Assembly (NCBI RefSeq): GCF_016031625.1 | Contig: NZ_JACCHP010000021.1 | Coordinates: 62,001-126,000 of the forward strand | DNA from: Bradyrhizobium agreste | GTDB taxonomy: Bacteria; Pseudomonadota; Alphaproteobacteria; Rhizobiales; Xanthobacteraceae | Direction: 5' to 3' | Length of the DNA: 64,000 nt | In this document: positions 42,132-51,736 of the stretch, piece after piece | Numbering within the stretch: the stretch's first letter is position 1 | Layout: each line of letters begins with the position of its first letter | Notes under the pieces: model-generated | What the model saw: only the letters and a program-made list of their open reading frames with translations | Told to the model about the DNA's origin: nothing | The model's database searches: none | Translations under genes and position numbers: made by a program

Positions 42132-42971
42132 CTACGCCCCCTGGTCGAACGCCTTGCGCAAGGCCACATAACCCTGCTGCTGCTGGCTCCAGTTGCGGCC
42201 GCCGGTCATGGCGCCGTCGACGACGAGGTCGTGGCCGTTGACGAAGCTGGATTCGTCGCTGGCCAGGAACACTGCGGCATGGGCGATGTCTTCGGGGAGG
42301 CCGGCGCGCGGAATCGGCTGCGCGGTCTTGTAGACCTCGCGCATCACCGCCGGCGTCTTCTCGGCGGCATCGGTCGAGAGCCCCAGCGCCTTGCCGAAGA
42401 TGCCGGTCGCGATCGCGCCGGGCGAGATCGAATTGACGCGGACGTTGGATTCGCCGAGCTCCATGGCCACGCATTTGGTGAGGTGGATCACCGCCGCCTT
42501 GGCCGCGCTATAGACCATCGACGACGAGAAGCCGGCGAGGCGGCCGGCAATGCTGCCATTGTTGATGATGCTGCCCCCGCCCTGCTTCTTCATGTAGGGC
42601 GCGGCGTGCTTCATGCCGAGCATGACGCTGCGCACCAGCGTCGCCATCGCCGCATCGAACCGCTCGACCTCGAGGCTCTCGATGCCGCCGGTCTGTGCCG
42701 GCCCGCCGGCGTTGTTGAACAGGCAATCGATCCTGCCGAACTTGTCGACCGCGAGCGCGATCAGCGCCTGCATCTGCGCTTCGACGGTGACGTCGGTCTG
42801 CTGGAAGACGCAACTATCCCCGAGCTGCTTCGCCAGCGCCTCGCCTTCCGGTACGCGCCGGCCTGCAATCACAATTTTGGCACCTTCGGCAACGAAGACT
42901 TCCGCAGTGCGCAATCCGATGCCGCTCGTCGCCCCCGTGATCACCGCAACCTTGCCGTCCAGCCTGCCCAT
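42132..42971 (-). CDS. Short-chain dehydrogenase/reductase
   Basis: NAD(P)-dependent oxidoreductase of the classical SDR family, 279 aa. Cofactor motif 'VITGATSGIG' (TGxxxGxG), 'LFNNAGG' (NNAG), catalytic Ser in 'IINNGSIAGRLAGFSS', and 'YSAAKAAVIHLT' (YxxxK). 'SPGAIATGIFG' is the usual PG motif. 'AGRR' after strand 2 suggests NADP preference, and the protein's C-terminus is slightly longer than typical. Substrate unknown. Faces the HWE kinase gene across 179 bp and converges with the P450 gene. Confidence 0.93.
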   Translation of the reverse strand: MGRLDGKVAVITGATSGIGLRTAEVFVAEGAKIVIAGRRVPEGEALAKQLGDSCVFQQTDVTVEAQMQALIALAVDKFGRIDCLFNNAGGPAQTGGIESLEVERFDAAMATLVRSVMLGMKHAAPYMKKQGGGSIINNGSIAGRLAGFSSSMVYSAAKAAVIHLTKCVAMELGESNVRVNSISPGAIATGIFGKALGLSTDAAEKTPAVMREVYKTAQPIPRAGLPEDIAHAAVFLASDESSFVNGHDLVVDGAMTGGRNWSQQQQGYVALRKAFDQGA

Positions 42972-43150
42972 GGAATGTTCCTGTTTTCGAGTGATTTGAT
43001 GCCAAATGGCGAATGCCGGCCGCCGCCGTCGCCGCAGCGGTCACTATTCCTGCCCGCTTCCGACAAGGCAAGCTATGCTTCTACTGGCGGCATGCGTAAC
43101 ATCCTCGCGGGCCGCTCGTTCGTCGAGCGCCTATCGCAACCGGGCAGCGC

Positions 43151-44122
43151 ATGAGGAAGCTGATCGAGGAGTTCCGCAAGGGCTGGCAGGGTGCAGCGCC
43201 GCCCCCGCTCGGTCTGAGCATCGGCTTTGCGGTGGTCTGCCTGCTGCTCTCGACCCTGGTCCGCTGGGGCCTCGCTCAGGTTCGTCCCGACATCTATTTC
43301 ACGCCGTACTTCCCGGCCGTGTTCTTTGCGGCGGCCCTGGGCGGGTTCCGCATCGGCATCGTGACAGCGCTCGTCGGCGGCATGCTCGGCGTCGTCCTGA
43401 ATTTCGGCGATGCTTTTGCCGATCGCGCGCGGTTTGTCCTGCTGGCGCTTTACTGGGCCGTGTGCGCGATCACCATCTGGGGTGTCGAGCACTATCGCAC
43501 CATGCTGGCCGAGCAGCGCCGAATTTCCAGACGCCTGATCGAGGAAGAAGATTATCGCAAGCTGCTGGTTGAGGAGCTCCAGCATCGGCTGAAGAACAAG
43601 CTGTCGACGGTGCACGCCGTGGTGCACCAGGTGTTGCACGACCAGCCGCAGGTCTGGGCGCGGGTCGATCCGCGGCTGCGCTCGCTGGCCGCAACCGATG
43701 ATTTGATTTCGCGGATCGACAAGGCCGGCTGCGACATCCGCGACCTGCTAATCTCAGAGCTCGGGCCTTACGGCCATGTCCGCTTCACGCTCAACGGCGA
43801 GCGACTGTTCCTGCCGGCCAAGCTCGCGGTCACGCTGTCATTGATGTTTCACGAGCTTGCCACCAATGCAGGCAAGTACGGCGCATTCTCCGCGCCGCGC
43901 GGTCTGTTGCAGGTGTCATGGACCATCACCGACGACCGCCTGACGATCACCTGGGACGAAACCGAAGGACCGAGCGTCGACAAGGTGTCAGAGCCCGGCT
44001 TCGGCACCCAGCTCTTGAAATCGGCACTGTCGGCTTTCGACGGCAAAACCGAGATCTCGTATCTGAAAACCGGGCTGCATTGCATCATGCAGTGTCGAAT
44101 TCCACGAAGCGACGAGCGGTAA
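43151..44122 (+). CDS. HWE-family sensor histidine kinase
   Basis: Membrane histidine kinase of 323 aa. The N-terminal third has four hydrophobic helices (about 20-115) of the DUF4118 type found in KdpD-like sensors. The transmitter belongs to the HWE/HisKA_2 family: H-box 'EELQHRLKNKLSTVHAVVHQ' (His about 142), and a shortened ATPase with 'MFHELATNAGKYGAFSAPRG' and 'GFGTQLLKSAL'. HWE kinases are abundant in rhizobia and often feed the general stress response (PhyR-EcfG), but no response regulator is encoded here. The start at 43151 fits the basic 'MRKLIEEFRKGW'. Confidence 0.9.
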   Translation: MRKLIEEFRKGWQGAAPPPLGLSIGFAVVCLLLSTLVRWGLAQVRPDIYFTPYFPAVFFAAALGGFRIGIVTALVGGMLGVVLNFGDAFADRARFVLLALYWAVCAITIWGVEHYRTMLAEQRRISRRLIEEEDYRKLLVEELQHRLKNKLSTVHAVVHQVLHDQPQVWARVDPRLRSLAATDDLISRIDKAGCDIRDLLISELGPYGHVRFTLNGERLFLPAKLAVTLSLMFHELATNAGKYGAFSAPRGLLQVSWTITDDRLTITWDETEGPSVDKVSEPGFGTQLLKSALSAFDGKTEISYLKTGLHCIMQCRIPRSDER

Positions 44123-44202
44123 GGCTCAAGTGTCGCAACGTGGAAGGTGCGCTCCCTCCCCCGCTTGCGGGCAGGGCAATCGCATTTGAATATTGCAGAA
44201 GT

Positions 44203-44287
44203 CGTCATGCCCGGGCTTGTCCCGGGCATCCACGTTCTTTGTGCCGCGTGAAAGGCGTGGATGGCCGGGACAAGCCCGGCCATGACG
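44203..44287. repeat. Palindromic repeat, CGTCATGCCCGGGC family
   Basis: Second copy of the 21696-21778 element, with CGTCATGCCCGGGCTTGTCC at the left, the shared GCATCCACGTTCTT core, and GGACAAGCCCGGCCATGACG at the right as an inverse. It follows the HWE kinase stop by 80 bp. Confidence 0.85.
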
Positions 44288-44525
44288 CTGTGGAGACAGT
44301 CGGTGCCCATAGCCACGTCTCATCCTGCGTCAGACTCAAAAGCACTCTGATCGCAGTTTTTCATGCGGCGTTGACGCTCCGTTAATGACGATCGCCCGCG
44401 CGCGTCGGATCGCCGCAAGTTTTCTCCAAAACACCCCCGTATTTCGCCCGACCCCTTAACCAAGCTTAAGAGGGAACCGCGCAAGATCGCGCCCATTGCA
44501 AAGGCGCGCTGAAACAACAAGATTC
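44288..44525. promoter_or_regulatory. Upstream region of the GGDEF-EAL gene with TTAA motifs
   Basis: This 238-bp stretch has no gene. It is locally AT-richer, contains CGTTAATGACG (44389-44399) and the near-palindrome CTTAACCAAGCTTAAG (44455-44470), where two TTAA units are spaced by six bases; TTAACCAA is one base from the CtrA half-site TTAACCAT. Promoter position relative to the ATG at 44526 fits a regulatory site. Assignment to CtrA is tentative. Confidence 0.35.
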
Positions 44526-46271
44526 ATGACTTCTATGAACGACAATCAATATTCCGGCGCGACTGAAGCCGAGCTCGGTTTTCTCAAGGAAATCGTTAGA
44601 ATGCTGCCGGCCGGCCTCACCGTGCAGGACGCGCATGGCGAGCTGCTGCTGGTCAACGATGCCGCCGCCGCGCAGCTCGGCCTGGATGGCAGCCGTCCTT
44701 CACCCGATCTGACGCCGCGGCGCGAAGCCTGCCGCCAGGCCCTGAGCGACGGGCAGCCGGTCGTGACCGAGGAAGCGCTTCACGTCGGCGCTGCGCGAAA
44801 GGTGCTGCTCACGACCCATCGCCCCGTTCGTCTCGACGGACGCGAGCTTCTGATCTCGGCATCCTCAGACATCACCGAGCAGAAGAATTTCGAGGACCAG
44901 CTGTTCCGCTCGGCCTATTTCGACGAGCTGACCGGGCTGCCCTCGCGCCGCGTGATCGAGCACCGCGCCAATGCCCTGCTCGCGCGCGACCGCGGCGGCG
45001 AACGCTTTGCGCTGGCCTTTCTCGACGTCGACAATTTCAAGCACATCAACGACTATTACGGCCACGCCGTGGGCGACGCGCTGCTGGTCGAGCTGTCGAA
45101 GCGGCTCGGACGGGACTTGCGCGATTCCGACATGCTCTCGCGCATATCCGGCGACGAATTCCTGCTGCTGCTGTCACCGATCCAGAGCCAGGAGGAAGTC
45201 GCCGAATTCATGCAATCGACGCTGGAGCGGCTGACCGCGCCGTTCTTCATCGACCATTCGGAAGTGTTCGCCTCGACTTCGGTCGGCATCAGCCTCTATC
45301 CCGACCATGGACGCAGCTTCGAGACGCTGCGGCAGAATGCGGACATCGCCATGTACCGCATCAAGAACAACGGCAAGGGACTTGCCGCCTTCTTCGATGC
45401 CAGCATGGAGCGCGAGGCACAGGCGCGGATGAAGGTCGAGCAGTCGCTGCGGCTCGCCATCCTGGAAAAGCGCTTCTGCTGCGCCTTCCAGTCCAAGGTC
45501 GACATCCGCACCCAGGCGGTGAAGGGCATCGAGGCCTTGGTGCGCCTGCGCGACGACGAGGGCGTGATCCAGGCGCCCGGCTCGTTCATCAATCTTGCCG
45601 GCGAGCTCGGTCTGATCGACGAGCTGACCCATCTCGTGCTCACCGAGATCGTCAAGTCGATCGACCTGATCAACGACACGTTCGGCCCGGAAGCGACCAT
45701 CAGCATCAACGTCGCCGCCAGGCAGGCCGGCAATCCCGAATTCATGCGCAGCTTTGCGCAGGCGCTGGAGCAGACCGGCTTTCCGCAGCGGTTCATGATC
45801 GAGGTGACGGAAGATGCTTTCGTCGCGAAGAATCATTTTCAGGCCGAGATTCTGCCCATGTTCCGCAAGCTCGGCGTCGGCATCTCCATCGACGATTTCG
45901 GCACCGGCTATTCCTCGCTCTCGGCGCTGGCCGACATCACCGCCGACGAGATCAAGATCGACCGCTCCTTCATTACCGACATCCATAAGCGCCCGCGCAG
46001 CCAGGGCATCCTGCGCGCGATCGAATCCTTAGGCGAGGCGCTCGGCATCACGGTGATCGCCGAAGGCCTCGAATCCTACGAGGAGCTGGCCTATCTGCAG
46101 GCCGCCACCAAGATCCGCTACGCCCAGGGCTATTACTTCTCCCGGCCGATCTTCCTGGAGGAGCTGAAGCTCGCAACGCCCGCCTCGAGCGAGGCGCGGG
46201 TCAGCGTGGCAACCCGCCCGGCGCAACAGAACCGCCAGGGCTATTCGCGGGCGAGCGGGTACCGGCGGTAG
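44526..46271 (+). CDS. PAS-GGDEF-EAL c-di-GMP turnover protein
   Basis: Cytoplasmic bifunctional second-messenger protein, 581 aa. A PAS-like sensor (about 12-120, 'VRMLPAGLTVQDAHGELLLV') precedes the cyclase domain with 'AYFDELTGLPSRRV' and the active-site loop 'RISGDEFLLLL' (SGDEF in place of GGDEF); an inhibitory RxxD ('RDSD') lies five residues before it. The EAL domain has 'GIEALVRLRDDEG', 'SINVAARQA', 'EVTEDAF', 'DDFGTGYSSLSAL', 'IKIDRSF', 'IAEGLES' and 'AQGYYFSRP', the full metal and base set for c-di-GMP hydrolysis. So phosphodiesterase activity is likely; cyclase activity is possible because SGDEF is tolerated. No clear ribosome site; ATG 44535 is an alternative start. Confidence 0.9.
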   Translation: MTSMNDNQYSGATEAELGFLKEIVRMLPAGLTVQDAHGELLLVNDAAAAQLGLDGSRPSPDLTPRREACRQALSDGQPVVTEEALHVGAARKVLLTTHRPVRLDGRELLISASSDITEQKNFEDQLFRSAYFDELTGLPSRRVIEHRANALLARDRGGERFALAFLDVDNFKHINDYYGHAVGDALLVELSKRLGRDLRDSDMLSRISGDEFLLLLSPIQSQEEVAEFMQSTLERLTAPFFIDHSEVFASTSVGISLYPDHGRSFETLRQNADIAMYRIKNNGKGLAAFFDASMEREAQARMKVEQSLRLAILEKRFCCAFQSKVDIRTQAVKGIEALVRLRDDEGVIQAPGSFINLAGELGLIDELTHLVLTEIVKSIDLINDTFGPEATISINVAARQAGNPEFMRSFAQALEQTGFPQRFMIEVTEDAFVAKNHFQAEILPMFRKLGVGISIDDFGTGYSSLSALADITADEIKIDRSFITDIHKRPRSQGILRAIESLGEALGITVIAEGLESYEELAYLQAATKIRYAQGYYFSRPIFLEELKLATPASSEARVSVATRPAQQNRQGYSRASGYRR

Positions 46272-46299
46272 GGGCGAAGGCGCCGCTCCAATCTCAATG

Positions 46300-46459
46300 T
46301 CGTCCCGGGGCGCGCAAAGCGCGAGCTATGATGCGCAATTGCGCATCTGAGGACCCATAACCACAGGGCGCAGTTGCTGAGCGACGCTCCCACTCCGAGT
46401 CTTCGCCAAATTGCTCCCTGGGGGTATGGGTCCCGGGTTCGCTTCGCGCGCCGGGACGA
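46300..46459. repeat. CCATAACCACAG-family repeat with nested palindrome
   Basis: Third member of the 24788/40360 family, starting TCGTCCCGGGGCGCGC and ending CGCGCCGGGACGA, with GACCCATAACCACAGG and CCTGGGGGTATGGGTC inner arms and GAGTCTTCGCCAAA between. The 16-bp palindrome ATGCGCAATTGCGCAT lies at 46331-46346. It sits between the co-directional GGDEF-EAL and sigma-54 activator genes. Confidence 0.85.
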
Positions 46460-46550
46460 TAGCAACTGCTGAGCTGGCTTCAGCCCCATTTCCCCCTTTG
46501 AAATCGCTGCACTTTTGCTAATACACAGGGAGACCTCCCCGAGGTATCTC

Positions 46551-47993
<1,443 letters not shown>

Positions 47994-47997
47994 GTTT

Positions 47998-48034
47998 CGA
48001 GACTGATAATGTTCGGAGTCTCGGATTCCGGACA
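47998..48034. promoter_or_regulatory. Candidate upstream activator sites for the sigma-54 activator
   Basis: Two overlapping dyads follow the activator stop: CGAGACT (47998-48004) with AGTCTCG (48017-48023), exact, 12-bp spacer; and TGTTCGGA (48010-48017) with TCCGGACA (48027-48034), one mismatch, 9-bp spacer. They lie about 90-115 bp before the -24 element, the normal distance for an enhancer. The first pair could instead be a weak terminator. Confidence 0.5.
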
Positions 48035-48112
48035 CACGGCCTGGCCGCGCTTTGCCGATGCCGTGGCTGAATCTGCTGGGTTTTCAGCCATTTTGCGCAA
48101 GCCTGTGGCATC

Positions 48113-48128
48113 TGGCGCGGAGCTTGCT
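48113..48128 (+). promoter_or_regulatory. Sigma-54 (-24/-12) promoter
   Basis: TGGCGCG-GAGC-TTGCT matches the consensus TGGCACG-N4-TTGCA at all key positions, with the GG and GC dinucleotides at the obligatory spacing and a pyrimidine before TGG. Transcription would begin near 48139, about 50 bp before the MHS transporter ATG. Confidence 0.8.
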
Positions 48129-48189
48129 CTTCGCTTTGCACAATGACGCATGCTGCACATGCGCATTCTCAAACCAGGGAGGACGCAAG

Positions 48190-49494
48190 ATGAGTGATGC
48201 GATCTCGGTCCATCAGCTGCAGACGAGACAGCCCTCGCACGTCACGGTCGCCACAGCGAGCCTGATCGGCACGGCGATCGAGTGGTACGACTTCTTCCTC
48301 TACGGCACCGCCGCCGCGCTGATCTTCAACAAGCTGTTCTTTCCGACCTTCGACCCCATGATGGGAACGCTGCTGGCCTTCGCAACCTACGCGCTCGGCT
48401 TCGTCGCGCGGCCGCTCGGCGGCGTCGTGTTCGGGCATTACGGCGACAAGATCGGCCGCAAGACCATGCTCTATCTGACGCTGCTGATCATGGGCGCGGC
48501 GACCGCGGCGATCGGCTTCCTGCCGACCTACGAGACCGCCGGCATCTGGGCTGCGATCCTGCTCGTAACCTGCCGCCTGATCCAGGGCTTCGGCTTAGGG
48601 GGCGAATGGGGCGGCGCGGTGCTGATGGCGTTCGAGCATGCACCCGCGGACAAGAAGGGTTTCTACGGCAGCTGGCCGCAACTCGGCGCCCCGCTCGGCC
48701 TCGTGCTCGGCACGCTGGTGTTCTCCGTGGTGTCGGCGGTGCTGACCGACGCGCAGCTCTACGCCTGGGGCTGGCGCATCCCGTTCCTGTTCTCGATCGC
48801 GCTGGTGCTGGTCGGGCTATGGATCCGCTTCACCATCGCGGAATCGCCGGAGTTCCAGAAGGTCAAGGATACCAAGCAGGAGGTGAAGATGCCGATCCTC
48901 GAGGCGATCAGGATGTACCCGAAGAACATCCTGCTCGCGATGGGCGCGCGCTTCGCCGAGAACGGCTTCTTCTACATCTACGCGACCTTCGTGCTCGCCT
49001 ATGCCACGCAATCGCTCGGCATGAACAAGCAGGACATGCTTAACGGCGTCTTGATCGGCGCGGCGATCGAGACCTTCACCATCCCCGCCTTCGGCGCGCT
49101 CTCCGACCGGCTCGGGCGGCGGCCGATCTACATCTTCGGCGCGGTATTCTCGGCGCTAATGTCGTTCCCGCTGTTCATGCTGCTCGCGACCAAGAACCCG
49201 CAATACGCCTGGATCGCGATCGTGCTCGGCCTTGCCGTCGGCCATGCCGCGATGTACGGGCCGCAGGCGAGCTTCCTGTCGGAGCTGTTCGGCACCAAGG
49301 TGCGCTATAGCGGCGTCTCGCTCGGCTACAACCTCGCCTCGATCTTCGCGGGGGCGCTGTCGCCGCTGATCGCGACGGGATTGATGACGGCCTATGCGCC
49401 GGCGACCTGGCCGATCTCGCTCTATATGATCGCGCTGGCGCTGATCACCGTCGTCTCGGTCTATTTCGCCACCGAAACGCGCAAGATAATGTAG
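48190..49494 (+). CDS. MHS-family MFS transporter (metabolite:H+ symporter)
   Basis: Inner-membrane importer of organic acids or related solutes, 434 aa, twelve predicted helices. Family marks are 'TAIEWYDFFLYGTAAALIF' in the first helix, 'ARPLGGVVFGHYGDKIGRKT' (motif A), 'RLIQGFGLGGEWGGAVLMAF' and 'GALSDRLGRRPIYIFGA'. Relatives include ShiA, ProP and alpha-ketoglutarate permease. ATG 48190 has GGGAGGA upstream. Controlled by the sigma-54 promoter and activator immediately before it; a CoA-transferase gene follows, consistent with uptake and activation of a carboxylic acid. Confidence 0.93.
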   Translation: MSDAISVHQLQTRQPSHVTVATASLIGTAIEWYDFFLYGTAAALIFNKLFFPTFDPMMGTLLAFATYALGFVARPLGGVVFGHYGDKIGRKTMLYLTLLIMGAATAAIGFLPTYETAGIWAAILLVTCRLIQGFGLGGEWGGAVLMAFEHAPADKKGFYGSWPQLGAPLGLVLGTLVFSVVSAVLTDAQLYAWGWRIPFLFSIALVLVGLWIRFTIAESPEFQKVKDTKQEVKMPILEAIRMYPKNILLAMGARFAENGFFYIYATFVLAYATQSLGMNKQDMLNGVLIGAAIETFTIPAFGALSDRLGRRPIYIFGAVFSALMSFPLFMLLATKNPQYAWIAIVLGLAVGHAAMYGPQASFLSELFGTKVRYSGVSLGYNLASIFAGALSPLIATGLMTAYAPATWPISLYMIALALITVVSVYFATETRKIM

Positions 49495-49509
49495 TCCTGA
49501 TGCCCCTTG

Positions 49510-49547
49510 TCGCGGGGCGCGACCTATTCCAGGCCTGCTCCCCGCGA
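49510..49547. promoter_or_regulatory. Interrupted dyad between MHS transporter and CoA-transferase genes
   Basis: TCGCGGGG (49510-49517) and CCCCGCGA (49540-49547) are exact inverses with 22 bp between, in the 103-bp gap. It could be a partial terminator of the MHS transcript or an operator for the CoA-transferase gene. No T tract follows. Confidence 0.35.
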
Positions 49548-49597
49548 TAAGATCAACGACAACAACGGCATGCGGTCGAGGGAACGGGAGGAACGCC

Positions 49598-51631
49598 GTG
49601 AGCCATCATCCAGCTCTGCCTTACTTGCGCAACTCCGAGAAGGGCAAGGTCGTCTCGGCGAATGAAGCCGTCATGCTGATTCGCGACGGCGACACGGTGG
49701 CGACCGGCGGCTTCGTCGGCATCGGCTTTGCCGAGGAGATCGCGATCGCGCTGGAGGAGCTGTATCTCTCCCACGAGGGCGATGCGCCCTACACCCAAGG
49801 CAAGCCGCGCAATCTGACGCTGGTCTATGCGGCCGGCCAGGGCGACGGCAAGCAGCGCGGCCTCAATCATTTCGGACATGAAGGCCTGGTGCGGCGCGTG
49901 ATCGGCGGGCATTGGGGCCTTGCGCCGAAACTGCAGCAGCTCGCGATCGCGAACCAGATCGAGGCCTATAACCTGCCGCAGGGCGTCATCACGCACCTGT
50001 TCCGCGACATCGCCGCGCACCGACCTGGCCATATCACCCGCGTCGGCATGGGCACCTTCGTCGACCCCCGGCACGGCGGCGGCAAGCTGAACGCCCGCAC
50101 CACCGAGGATATGGTGGAGCTGATCACGCTGCGCGGCGAGGAGTGTCTGCTTTACAAGACCTTCCCGATCGATGTCGGGATCATCCGCGCCACCACCGGC
50201 GATCCCGACGGCAATCTCACCATGGAGAAGGAGGCCCTGACGCTGGAGGCGCTCGCCATCGCCATGGCCGCGCATAATTCCGGCGGCATCGTCATCGCCC
50301 AGGTCGAGCGCGTCGCCGAGGCCGGCAGCCTCAATCCGCGCCAGGTCAAGATTCCCGGCATCCTCGTCGACTGCGTCGTGGTGTCGAGGCCCGAGAACCA
50401 CTGGCAGACGTTCGGCACGCAATACAATCCGGCGTTCTCGAGCGAGATCCGCGTCCGCGCCGCCTCCCTGCCGGTGATGCCGATCAGCGAGCGCAAGATC
50501 ATCGCCCGGCGCGCCGCGCTGGAACTGAAGGCCAACAGCGTCGTCAATCTCGGCATCGGCATGCCGGAAGGAATCGCCTCGGTTGCCAACGAAGAGCGCA
50601 TCATCGATCTCATCACGCTGACGGCGGAGCCCGGCGTGATCGGCGGCATCCCCGCGAGCGGCATCGATTTCGGGGCGGCGATCAACACGCAGGCGGTGAT
50701 CGACCAGCCCTATCAGTTCGACTTCTACGACGGCGGCGGCCTCGATGCCGCCTTCCTCGGCCTCGCCCAGGTCGATCGCGCCGGCAACCTCAACGTCAGC
50801 AAGTTCGGACCGAAGCTTGCCGGGGCCGGCGGCTTCATCAACATCAGCCAGAATGCCAAGGAAGTCGTCTTCGTCGGCACCTTCGGCGCCGGCAAGCAGC
50901 GCATCGCGGTGAAGGACGGCAAGCTCGCCATTCTCGACGAGGCCAAGTCGCGCAAGTTCGTCGATCGCGTCGAGCACGTCACCTTCAGCGGCCCGTTTGC
51001 CGCCGCGCGCAAGCAGCGCACCCTTTACGTCACCGAGCGCTGCGTGTTCGAGCTCCGCCCGGGCGGGCTCGAGCTCATCGAGGTCGCGCCCGGCATCGAC
51101 ATCGAGCGCGCCATCCTGCGCCTGATGGACTTCAAGCCGATGATCCCGCGCGATCCCGCCCTGATGGATGCGCGCATCTTCGGCGACGGGCTGATGGAGC
51201 TGCGCGAGCGCCTGCTCACTATTCCGCTCGACCAGCGCTTCACGCTGGACGAGCAGCAGAACCTGTTCTTCGTCAATCTCGAGCGCTATCCGCTGCGCAG
51301 CAAGGCGGAGATCGACACCATCGCTGCCATCGTCGAGGCCCGCCTGGCGCCGCTCGGACGCCGGGTCTACGCCATCGTCAATTATGACAATTTTTCCATC
51401 CTGCCGGAGCTGATGGACGATTATTCGGCGATGGTGCGCAGCCTCGTCGACCGCTTCTATTCCGGCGTGTCGCGCTACACCACGTCGGGCTTCCTGCGCA
51501 TCAAGCTCGGCGAAGCCCTGGAGAAGCGCGGCGTCGCGCCGCACATCTTCGAAAGCGCGGAGGAGGCCCAGTCGGACTGGCGCCAGGTCGAGGCCGGCGC
51601 GGCGCACGCAGCGAGCCAGGCTCAAAAATGA
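49598..51631 (+). CDS. Fused acyl-CoA:acetate/3-ketoacid CoA-transferase with SpoIIAA-like tail
   Basis: Family I CoA-transferase in which alpha and beta halves are joined, 677 aa. The alpha half holds 'GDTVATGGFVGIGFAEEI'; the beta half has the catalytic glutamate in 'LTAEPGVIGGIPASGIDFGA' (about 343) and 'VVNLGIGMPEGIASV'. About 145 residues follow the normal end (YdiF-type enzymes are about 530 aa): 'RYPLRSKAEIDTIAAIVEAR', 'VYAIVNYDNFSILPELMDDY' and 'YTTSGFLRIKLGEALEKRGV' look like a SpoIIAA/STAS-like fold. GTG start with GGGAGG upstream. Transfers CoA to a short carboxylic acid; neighbours suggest the acid enters through the MHS or HAAT carrier. Confidence 0.9.
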   Translation: MSHHPALPYLRNSEKGKVVSANEAVMLIRDGDTVATGGFVGIGFAEEIAIALEELYLSHEGDAPYTQGKPRNLTLVYAAGQGDGKQRGLNHFGHEGLVRRVIGGHWGLAPKLQQLAIANQIEAYNLPQGVITHLFRDIAAHRPGHITRVGMGTFVDPRHGGGKLNARTTEDMVELITLRGEECLLYKTFPIDVGIIRATTGDPDGNLTMEKEALTLEALAIAMAAHNSGGIVIAQVERVAEAGSLNPRQVKIPGILVDCVVVSRPENHWQTFGTQYNPAFSSEIRVRAASLPVMPISERKIIARRAALELKANSVVNLGIGMPEGIASVANEERIIDLITLTAEPGVIGGIPASGIDFGAAINTQAVIDQPYQFDFYDGGGLDAAFLGLAQVDRAGNLNVSKFGPKLAGAGGFINISQNAKEVVFVGTFGAGKQRIAVKDGKLAILDEAKSRKFVDRVEHVTFSGPFAAARKQRTLYVTERCVFELRPGGLELIEVAPGIDIERAILRLMDFKPMIPRDPALMDARIFGDGLMELRERLLTIPLDQRFTLDEQQNLFFVNLERYPLRSKAEIDTIAAIVEARLAPLGRRVYAIVNYDNFSILPELMDDYSAMVRSLVDRFYSGVSRYTTSGFLRIKLGEALEKRGVAPHIFESAEEAQSDWRQVEAGAAHAASQAQK

Positions 51632-51736
51632 TACATGCTCACGCGCAAGCGCACTCCGCCGGAAGGTTTAATTGCAATGTTCGTAACGTTGTGCAAATCG
51701 CTGTTGGCAGAAACTTTTAGATCAGGAGGGACCATC

